A DNA stretch of 64,000 bases. Source: Antedon mediterranea (lineage: Eukaryota; Echinodermata; Crinoidea; Comatulida; Antedonidae). Shown piece after piece: positions 57,901 through 64,000 of this stretch; within the stretch, counting starts at the first letter, position 1, and each line of letters opens with the position of its first letter. The DNA lies in contig NC_092670.1 in NCBI RefSeq assembly GCF_964355755.1, positions 12,275,201 to 12,339,200 of the forward strand, written 5' to 3'. The translations under genes were made by a program, and so were the position numbers. The notes under the pieces were generated by a model. That model saw nothing but the letters and a program-made list of their open reading frames with translations, ran no database searches and was not told the origin of the DNA.

Positions 57901-60612
57901 CGTTTTTTCCGAAGACGTATTCACATCAAGTTTTCTTGTTTCCTGAACACAATTTGAATTGATATCGACAGATTCCACTACATCAAAATGCACATTGCCG
58001 GTGTACAGAATATACATACCGTTGTCAGTTGTAACATCATTTATTATTCCTGGCTTTTTGGCAGAAAACATTTGCCATGTCAAAAATTGATCATTGAACG
58101 AATAAATATCTGTTTTAAGCAAGTTTGCCATCGCACTTATTTCAGTGTTAGAAGCCCATGTTCCATTATCCATAACTCTATTTTTAAATACATATTCTTT
58201 AACGGTTCTAAATTCATGACTAAATGTATCGTTAAATATTTCATCAGTGTCCAATAAATGATTAACAATTGCTCTTCTTAAAATCAAATGATTATTTTCC
58301 GTCCCAGATATAGTGTATGAAATCGCACGATAAAAACAATTACCATCACCAGTAATATGCTTAATCTGTAGAGGATGGCCAATATGACTCTCTCTGTTAT
58401 TAACACTACATGAATGTTCAAAATTAATGCCTAACTTATTACATATGTGTTTCTTTTGTGCTTCTAAGAGTGGAACAAATTTAAAATTCTTGTCAGGTTT
58501 GTCTCCATATTCAACATTAACGATTTCAATGTCGCCATCCCCCTCTCTATTATGTGTTTGACCTTTAATTTTGGAATCAACATTTTTATCAGATAATTTA
58601 TACTGACAAGTACTAGGTGCATCAACATCGATATGTTTTGATCCTTTTTGTTCACAGTTATCATTTAACCTGATAGAAGAATCCATAGATTTATTTTGAA
58701 CATTTATCCCAGTCAGTTCAAACTCAGTGTGATGTAAATTACAATTCATTGACCTTGCTAATTTTATACAATAACTGTATACACATTGCCAAGATGTACT
58801 GTAAACTAAAATGCTCTTTCCATGTCCACTAACACAACCAAATCGATCTCTTGCATGTGGATCAAATATAAGGAAACCATTTAAACGTTTAATTATGGAG
58901 AATGTACTTCTATTGAAACTCATGAAACATGCATCATGTTGGTGTAATTCTTGTTCAAGAGCTTGATTTAATGACAAAGCGCCACACTCAGCCATCAATT
59001 CGAAATCCCCATCTATAATGCCAAACACTGATTCACTGGGAAGGATTACAAATGTGTTATTCAAAATATCTAATTCGTTCGGCAGTTCAGAAATCATCAA
59101 AAGGTCCTCATGCATAGTGGAATCTTTTTGAATGTAATAGTACAACTCATTTCCAAGAGTCAATATTTCGTCAAGATCAGTAGAGAAAAATTCATTTCCA
59201 TTTCTCATTGTTGAATAAAGAATAGCGACAAGACTATTTGGAACACACTGCTTACCACGTGAAAAGCCAAACCGAGAATCTCCTTGATTAAAACTACCCT
59301 GTGCTAACACATTATTAGTAATACTCTTACAATGGTTGAACACACTTTTATTAATGTTAGCTTTATCATTTGACGGTGGAAGCTTCTCTATTTTTTTAAT
59401 ATCCTCATCTACAACATTTGTTGAAACGTTGATATCCAGAGTTTGATCAGTATTATTCAATTGCTTACTTTCACTTTTAGCTTTAATTTTTCCATTGGAT
59501 GTTTTTTGTTGTCCATTATCAATTATTAATGGGCCTACGTCTGAAAACTCATAATTTGCACATGTATTATTTTCATGATCTGTAACATCAAAATCGTTAT
59601 ATGGTGTTATACTAGATTCATTCATTTCACTATTACTATTTGGTACATCACCAGCTTCTGTGTTACCGTAATATTCATTACATTTCATTTTACAATTTTC
59701 GTCAGTTTTCATTTCTGAAATGTCGTTGTTGTCCGGAACAATATTTCTACTAACCTGTTCCATTTTATCGTCAAATTTTGAATTCAATTTCAAACAATCA
59801 TGTGATTGTTTCTTATTAAGAGTTTTACTTTTGACAAAACGACAACTCTTGTTCTTTAAACTCTGTGCTACAGTTACATTATTAGAAATGCTACATGGTT
59901 TTAAAAAACTTTTATTTGTATTACTTTTAACATTCAAACACAGAGTACTTTCTTTAATTGTATCATCAGATATATTGCATAGATGTGTTGAAACTTTAAT
60001 ATCCATATTTTGATCACTATTATTTTGTTCACATTCATTTTTAGCTTTAGTATTCTGCCTAGTCTTTGCATTAGATGCGTTTGTCTGTCCCTCAATTTTC
60101 AATTCACTTTTCTTTAATTCATGATCTGCAACACTACTACGGTCAAGTCTTTTACTTGGTGCTATCATATAACCAGTTGCTTTACTGTTTCCTTCTATAT
60201 ATTTCATTTCCTCATAGCTATTCAGTTTTAAACTGTCACTTTTCTCAGGAATGATATTTTCACCAACCTTTCCTGATTTATCGTGGTCTGATCGTGATTC
60301 TTTATTATTATGCTTTTTGGTTTTGACAAAACGACCCTTCTTGTCTCTTAAACGTTGTGAGCCACCACCACCGGAGAGTTGTTGTATTTCGTTTCTTGTT
60401 ATACAATTCACAAAATTGCTTCTAAATGTCTTATTTACTTTAATATCATCTTCAATTGATTTGACATTACAAGTATTGACATCACATGTATTGACAATTT
60501 TTTGCTTTTTAATATTAATTGCATCTTCTTTAATAACATTGTCACATAAACAGCATTCATAAAGTATGTTTAGTATATCATTAACTACTGTTATGAATTC
60601 ATACATATCCAT
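51973..60612 (-). CDS. Helitron/Helentron Rep-helicase with C76-like and OTU proteases and C-terminal endonuclease
   Basis: One uninterrupted frame of 2879 codons. In order: a polar N-terminal region; a cysteine-protease-like block (KQCVPNSLVAIL near 455, FDPHARDRFG near 586) resembling the peptidase C76 signature; an OTU protease (GDGNCFYRA near 757, His in GNVHFDV near 874); a basic 20-residue repeat region (about 1082-1160); a Cys-rich zinc-binding segment (about 1208-1330); a Helitron Rep domain with the HUH motif in GSPHVHMLVW (near 1700) and Tyr pair in YACIIYLVSYMSK (near 1885); a PIF1-type helicase (GGAGTGKS near 2240, VIIDEIS near 2327, CTVHKVQG near 2588, YVGLSRV near 2612); and an EEP endonuclease (LTETWL, GDFNEN near 2813, YSYHEA at the end). 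Rep nicks and joins the single strand, helicase unwinds. EN plus OTU is known from Helentrons. It looks intact and possibly active. Confidence 0.93.
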   Translation of the reverse strand: MDMYEFITVVNDILNILYECCLCDNVIKEDAINIKKQKIVNTCDVNTCNVKSIEDDIKVNKTFRSNFVNCITRNEIQQLSGGGGSQRLRDKKGRFVKTKKHNNKESRSDHDKSGKVGENIIPEKSDSLKLNSYEEMKYIEGNSKATGYMIAPSKRLDRSSVADHELKKSELKIEGQTNASNAKTRQNTKAKNECEQNNSDQNMDIKVSTHLCNISDDTIKESTLCLNVKSNTNKSFLKPCSISNNVTVAQSLKNKSCRFVKSKTLNKKQSHDCLKLNSKFDDKMEQVSRNIVPDNNDISEMKTDENCKMKCNEYYGNTEAGDVPNSNSEMNESSITPYNDFDVTDHENNTCANYEFSDVGPLIIDNGQQKTSNGKIKAKSESKQLNNTDQTLDINVSTNVVDEDIKKIEKLPPSNDKANINKSVFNHCKSITNNVLAQGSFNQGDSRFGFSRGKQCVPNSLVAILYSTMRNGNEFFSTDLDEILTLGNELYYYIQKDSTMHEDLLMISELPNELDILNNTFVILPSESVFGIIDGDFELMAECGALSLNQALEQELHQHDACFMSFNRSTFSIIKRLNGFLIFDPHARDRFGCVSGHGKSILVYSTSWQCVYSYCIKLARSMNCNLHHTEFELTGINVQNKSMDSSIRLNDNCEQKGSKHIDVDAPSTCQYKLSDKNVDSKIKGQTHNREGDGDIEIVNVEYGDKPDKNFKFVPLLEAQKKHICNKLGINFEHSCSVNNRESHIGHPLQIKHITGDGNCFYRAISYTISGTENNHLILRRAIVNHLLDTDEIFNDTFSHEFRTVKEYVFKNRVMDNGTWASNTEISAMANLLKTDIYSFNDQFLTWQMFSAKKPGIINDVTTDNGMYILYTGNVHFDVVESVDINSNCVQETRKLDVNTSSEKTFSNVEATVMTSGNKRKRIKDQSHDTLEDVIEPKQKQNRNVAGLCSNNEVKTLRRKRKQSQQIKRQNNKIQMRMKRFNENASIIDAKINKYQTDSVYREEKKRKMKEAQKIKYEEDDYKIQKRKENREKQQKRYRCEPVYNLNIRSKTRQHYNDNCGYRTNKKFKSVLNYKLNETFRQNLKKRRKKMYHNNLLFRQNLKQKLAAKYRNNSKFRENLRQKLAAKYRNNSKFRENLRQQLTKKYHSNSRFQQKCKQRFTEKYHGDEGFRKNVVKKSIKHREIRKQKKCKFDFVLKNFRETISHGPEYVCCVCFKILFKNQVMKCIKAKYENRTCINEKYLHTCNDKCNKSPRCFLWICFTCHKKMLHGKVPAEASSNNLQLHDIPPELKSLNNLEQHLIGLNIPFMKLMNLPKGGQNGIHGPVVCVPSNTIETVKILPRPKADDQLISVKLKRKLSYKGYYKYKFVNTTNVIQALEYLQDHNKWYFDVAIDEKWHNYLSKENIQSANDNVEDQQTCVENNDEDEVEDRLCGVAFDTSLQPVDRRQNVVDEYFRDIICCAPCENNSPIALLSNESNEAKSFPVLFPTGQPTFHDARDVKITLGRYLQNRLMHIDNRFANNTEFIFYAQSIYELQQILSSISIALRKGSSKKDDFSKLTISDLKNANKIEEILKSDMGYKFLKQIRGTPPYWQATQKDVIAMVRQIGKPAFFLSFSSADFRWKEIMTTLLSQTGDQRNIDELEWTDKCNLLKSNPVTVARMFDKRFHTFLKRVILSEANPIGKVIDYFYRIEFQMRGSPHVHMLVWVENAPVFGLDEDKKIVDFVDKYISCAVPCKIVDPEMNEIVSSVQIHSKKHSKSCKKKGTNCRFNFPRQPSEKTFVMRLIVDKNNDDKDATKQAKELLTKVKDAVSNEETYQKAKELFQSLGITQNAFEDANNCIATEEKIVIKRNPQDVWVNQYNPSLLRAWNANMDIQYITNVYACIIYLVSYMSKSEREMGLLLSHAASEMKEGNEDVGKSLRKLGHVYMNNREVSAQESVYRVCGLRLKECSRKVEFIPVGPNPVRMSLPLNVIKNKPDDDRSPWLPNKIDKYKARPHSSEFNNMCLATFCSNYRIISSSETKGNKQKKNVFHLQNNLGFIQKRTRTGNAIVRYPRFPVNSASEKYFLSILQLFLPFRAEKQLKPPKFQTFEQFYEKGSVKLCGSQLQKVKIIVQGNMKLYEKSADDVEDAQEFLAKFGPQEDAWGLLCPETEKERLDHPTPNVDIDDKENEFFIPDFGLKNKSSTIECNSSYISRPELNKMIRSLNKKQQQIFYKTRQWCLDKVNGKTPESFYTFITGGAGTGKSHLVNCIYNEATRILGKIMENPDDFSILKLAPTGIAAYNIQGKTIHSALSIPICISLPYQPLGEEKISALRNQLGQLQIVIIDEISMVNQTLLWYIHGRLRQIKQIRNDSPFGNISVIAVGDFYQLPPVMGSSLYTDTLEGSLWIDNFRQIQLDQIMRQKEDNEFALLLNKLRTKEKNYCLSDKDLLTLKSRETGEQCEDAVHIYPCNKQVNEWNKKMLHKTCTNIICIQAEDIVVNSKKEHRKCDIPRKSRKTNLLNYLWIAPNARVMLIKNVDVKKGLTNGCMGYVKEITKHYQNSKPISIKVKFDNNEIGIQLIEAFQESIGSKYSRKQFPLKLAYACTVHKVQGMTMNKASVSLKNTFLPGQAYVGLSRVTSISGLTIEHFNPNLIYCDPKIKICLNKMDSCVGLHCDKEVHDYDFSIMLHNIQGLKQHFVDLQSNQLFMNSSIICLTETWLSQDEDVYDFSIDPYKLYRQARYNSYSNKNRLTSKLKNQAHGGVAVYTKNTFVSRLDICNIDIEVISFLITCPSSVVVSVIYRPPSYDINEFCQNLRKLLEKLHQVNIKSVIMGDFNENILKQTSRVNNVMLENGYQQHVTCSTTENNTLIDHVYSKCLDSLQAKVIPIYYSYHEAIQIKF
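57130..57370 (-). repeat. 60-bp coding repeats in the Helitron gene
   Basis: Four to five 20-residue units of the type KFRENLRQKLAAKYRNNS; two neighbouring units are almost identical at DNA level. The basic region may bind nucleic acid; this is inferred from composition only. Confidence 0.7.
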
Positions 60613-60848
60613 TATGCCTTCCCTTGTTTTTTCAATTCCTATGACAATTAATCTATGTATTCTAAAATTTCAATAATAATAATATTTAATATAATAATTA
60701 AGTTCTTCTTCTCTTTATTCAAACGTTGAGGAAATACTTTCTTTAAAGTATTCTTATATTATAAATACAATTCTAAGATTATATTCTGATTTAATCTATA
60801 ATTACAATTTTATTTTTTGATTAATTTATTTGTTTAGCTATGTTCACA
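60613..60848. other. 5' leader of the Helitron gene
   Basis: AT-rich. A possible 3' splice site (AATTGTCATAG, minus strand) lies about 35 bp before the ATG. No other signal recognised. Confidence 0.35.
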
Positions 60849-61206
60849 AATTTTGTTTCCAAGTTTGGTATTCAAGTTTGGTATTCAAGTTTGGTATTCA
60901 AGTTTGGTATTCAAGTTTGGTTTTCAAGTTTGGTTTTCAAGTTTGGTTTTCAAGTTTGGTTTTCAAGTTTGGTTTTCAAGTTTGGTTGTCAAGTTTGGTT
61001 TTCAAGTTTGGTTTTCAAGTTTGGTTTTCAAGTTTGGTTTTCAAGTTTGGTTTTCAAGTTTGGTTTTCAAGTTTGGTATTCAAGTTTGGTATTCAAGTTT
61101 GGTATTCAAGTTTGGTTTTCAAGTTTGGTATTCAAGTTTGGTTTTCAAGTTTGGTTTTCAAGTTTGTTATTGGAGTTTGGTATTCAAGTTTGGTATTCAA
61201 GTTTGA
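60849..61206 (+). repeat. 13-bp minisatellite, about 27 units
   Basis: Units CAAGTTTGGTATT or CAAGTTTGGTTTT. Because 13 is not a multiple of 3, each frame reads the same 13-residue repeat, and all three stay open by chance of the unit. It lies directly 5' of the Helitron gene in its own orientation. Confidence 0.9.
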
Positions 61207-61309
61207 TTTCTTTCACACAATTATCCACTCCAAATCTGAAAACAAAAAAAATACAAATTATTTATATATGCAATAATGTAAAGTTTTCTTTTTTCTTTGT
61301 TTAAACATA

Positions 61310-63800
61310 TATTGTCCCCCTAAAATAAAATTATTTAAATGTTTTTGTTGTTTTTTGTCACATAATAGTAATTCACTTTGACAAAAAAAATGGTTCGCAA
61401 ACAATTATTCACATGAAAAAATTATTCCTCAATTTGGTATCATTAAAACAAATTTAACAACATGTAATTGAAAGTTTTGTTCAGTAATTAGTCTGATTTA
61501 ATTGTGAAATAGAATACATCATCATTTTTTCGAAAACATATTCGTCAACCATACACATCCATATTTAAACATTTGTTTCCATTTATGGGATAGATAAGTG
61601 TAAATACTGTATTATTGTCAACTATTAAGCAGTATACCATTTTTTTTTAATTCCTTAAAATACAAATTTACTTACAACACTGATTTACATGTAACTGCCA
61701 CTGCCAGAAACTGGTAAGTTAAATTAAATTTCTCTCTTGACCTGTAATTATAAAAATATATATTAAGTATCAGAACATGCTTCATAATTACTATTATAAC
61801 ACACCTAAGTAAATTTCCTATCACTTAATTAGAGAATTGTGAGCCACATAATATTTAATAAATACTGTATTCATGAAATTATACCACTTCACTCATAAAC
61901 AAATTATTTGTAGGCCTATATTTTTATACATATCAAATAAAAAGCACAAGTTAATCATATTAAATTATCTATTTGGTACTGTAGCTGAAAAAACATGTTT
62001 CAGTAGACCTTCTACAGTACCTTAAAATAATACTAATAATTATAACACTAAGTATTTATAGACTGCTCTTAAACTGCGGTCTCACAGAGTTTTTTAAAGA
62101 AGAGACTTAAAACTGCATTAATTAAATTATGTTATACAAACTCTATACTACATCATGCTTGATCATGATCAATATTAATAAATATACTGTACAAAGACAC
62201 ACAGAAAAAAATATACACACAAATTAATGTTTTTAAACTTACTTGTGTAATGAAATTGAGTATATCTTCATAAACAAAGGCTAAATCTTTCTAAAGTTAA
62301 TAATACAAAAAAATGTTGTGAATCAATTTCTCTGTTACCACGATTAAATTTATCCTTAGTTGAAGAAGAGAACAAAACAACTAACACGTACCAACAACCT
62401 GTAAGAAAAAGTACATTAATTTAATAACATTTGAAATATTCTTCAATGGTAACATCAAAATTGGCCCGGCGGACGGGTTTTCTGGTTGCAAAAATCGGTC
62501 CGCGTGACCATTTATGGCTGCCAAATTTTATTTGTTATTTTAATATTATAAATTAAGCCTATTTTAAAATTATCATTATTAGTAGCAACTCATTGTTAGG
62601 CTTTTTGTGTACAACAATATACAGTAGGCCTATATATGTCTGTTTTATATCCATTTTATTCTTTTGTTTTAACATCTTTGTTTCTCCATTATGTTAAAAA
62701 CAATTTAATTTATTACACTACTGTGTGATCCAAAAAATGTATTTTATTTATTATTTATTTTCTTCAATTCAAATCATTTATTTCGACCAAAATCAGCAAA
62801 CATCAACATAATGTGTAAAATATACAACAAAGTATCATTTTGCATCCCGAAACAGGCAATCGCGTAATCTGAAATCATGACTGATATTTGACTAAGCTGA
62901 AGTTTATTAAATACACTGGGTTTAATGTGTGCTATTGAAGAAGTTTCCTTTGTTAACAATCCATGGATAATTAATTAATATTTCTTTCTGTATTGTTCCA
63001 TGTACTGTAAGTTACATAAACAATTCACCACAGCCTTATCATTATAATATACAATAGTATAGTACATACAGGTGGTCGAAGTGGCACAAAAAAACGGCAC
63101 CTGATCCAAAATATGTCATAAAAAATTAAGTTTGAAAATTGTTTAAATACCCAAATAATTATTGGTTGGATAAAATTAGATGTTTCAACCCAGAAAGTGA
63201 GACATTTCGGCCCAAAAAGTGGAAAGTTTCGGGCCAAATCGCCTCAGGGCCAAATTGTCTCGGATCCTCACAATGCACCGGCTTTTTGTCCTTCTTGGCT
63301 TAACTAGCTAACCTACACATGAAATTTGTAAACTTAAATACACTGTTGTAAAACATGATAATGATATGTACCAAAAAAGGAACACAGAAAATAGGGTTAC
63401 ATTGTGAATGTGACGAAAAACAAATTATACCACAACAAAAAACATATAGAAACATATACACACAATGTATTAAAACTTACTTGTGTAATTAGAGTATATC
63501 TTCATATAAACAAAGTCTCAATCTTTCTAAAATTAATAACAACAAACCTAATGTGGCTTAATTTCTCTGTCACCAGGATGAAATATATCCTTATTTCAAG
63601 CAAGCAAAAAAACCACTCACTGAATAACTCAAAGCAAACCTTGATAGTAGATAGTTACCAATACCAGCCATATGTCATGTCTTCTTCGGATTTGTTCTAT
63701 ATCATGATGTGACACATTTTATTTTATCTTTAGGCCTTTCTTAACCAAATGTTGTAATATACTGTATACAATTTTATTAAATATGATTATTTAAATATTT
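61310..63800. other. AT-rich region with a roughly 150-bp direct repeat
   Basis: 62235-62390 and 63470-63625 are diverged direct copies (TTACTTGTGTAAT...TATATCTTCAT...CAAAG.CT.AATCTTTCTAAA). On the minus strand each begins at a consensus donor (CACAA then GTAAGT), so they could be duplicated non-coding exons. 62755-62870 resembles a minus-strand retroelement 3' UTR. No coding block recognised. Confidence 0.45.
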
Positions 63801-63812
63801 AATTGTATCTTC

Positions 63813-64000
63813 AGAAAGATCCCACCAATGTTTGACATAGACCTATGGAACGTTTATCACCTGACATTAAACTGTGAACCGAGGACAAACAACATTTGTG
63901 AATCCTGGAATAGAAAGCATCTTAACTACACTGGTCATACAAACCAATCTATCTGGTCATCAATCAATGCAATCAAAAGAGATGAAGCATCTTCAGTGAC
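63813..64000 (+). CDS. MULE/FLYWCH-type transposase-like fragment, runs off the window
   Basis: After an acceptor-like TTGTATCTTCAG the frame is open to the window end. It reads IDLWNVYHLTLNCEPRTNNI, then CESWNRKHL and a later SIWSSINAIKRDE block. The LWNVY...RTNN..E.WN pattern is the C-terminal part of MULE transposase-like proteins, often fused to FLYWCH fingers. Whether it is a domesticated gene exon or a transposon relic cannot be told here. Confidence 0.55.

Larger units (their letters stand above)
51973..61206 (-). mobile_element. autonomous Helitron/Helentron (ends not resolved)
   Basis: The span covers the gene and the 13-bp minisatellite just upstream. Terminal hairpin, CTRR end and 5' end could not be assigned with confidence, so the true element may extend on both sides. 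The gene lacks stops or frameshifts over 8.6 kb. Confidence 0.6.

Noticed and set aside
53457-60562. Plus-strand ORFs across the Helitron gene
   Set aside because: They are shadows of the 2879-codon minus-strand frame.
60830-61304. Three overlapping repeat proteins (FKFGIQVW units)
   Set aside because: A 13-bp unit gives the same peptide in all three frames. It is a repeat effect, not a gene.
62159-62172. Perfect 14-bp palindrome TTGATCATGATCAA as the Helitron 5' end
   Set aside because: No convincing matching arm near the other end of the element, and short AT-rich palindromes arise by chance.
63025-63237. 70-residue minus-strand ORF
   Set aside because: No recognisable blocks. It is short and in AT-rich sequence.

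Overview
This window is eukaryotic nuclear DNA from an animal. It has genes split by GT-AG introns, CR1/L2-like and Ty3/Gypsy-like retroelements, MITEs, satellites and an intact Helitron. The gene content (multi-TIR protein, NACHT fragment, PAN/LINK secreted proteins, OTU/EN Helitron) and AT-rich sequence suggest a marine invertebrate, most likely an echinoderm. That placement is an inference from gene and repeat style and was not checked by any search.

Layout. 1-8.0 kb is a retroelement graveyard: a frameshifted CR1-like reverse transcriptase end, a 5'-truncated Gypsy copy with an intact 3' LTR, a broken NACHT (NLR-type) fragment, a second non-LTR remnant, and a short-LTR Gypsy copy with an internal deletion and a 5-bp target duplication. 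8.1-17.8 kb (minus strand) holds the main cellular gene: 14 coding exons whose phases all agree, giving a 1012-residue protein with an N-terminal macro-like domain, three TIR domains, a Lys/Glu-rich linker and a polar tail. Its introns carry several MITEs, one piggyBac-like with TTAA ends. 18.9-19.8 kb is a long inverted repeat at the gene's 5' side.

20-32.4 kb is a decaying tandem cluster of PAN/apple plus LINK secreted-protein genes (plus strand). One nearly complete gene (25.2-27.3 kb) is accompanied by several exon-1 and exon-2 relics. The cluster is interrupted by non-LTR ends, MITEs and a head-to-head pair of non-autonomous elements. 34.4-42.7 kb is rich in satellites and minisatellites (130-bp, 21-bp, 18/19-bp and 22-bp units).

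38.0-50.5 kb contains one inverted copy and a head-to-tail array of about 1.5-kb non-coding units. Their 3' ends (hairpin followed by CTAG) and 5' palindromes look like those of non-autonomous Helitron/Helentron elements. The 5' palindrome arm and the 3' subterminal arm co-vary between copies. 50.7-51.6 kb holds three tandem repeats with tRNA-like pol III boxes. 52.0-60.6 kb (minus strand) is a single 2879-codon Helitron/Helentron reading frame combining a C76-like protease signature, an OTU protease, a Rep (HUH/Y2) domain, a PIF1 helicase and a C-terminal endonuclease. A 13-bp minisatellite lies just upstream of it. The right edge carries a fragment of a MULE/FLYWCH-type transposase-like protein.

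The two most interesting items are the macro-TIR-TIR-TIR gene, whose parts recall bacterial NAD-based Thoeris immunity, and the Helitron-like arrays with co-varying terminal palindromes next to an intact Helitron gene.
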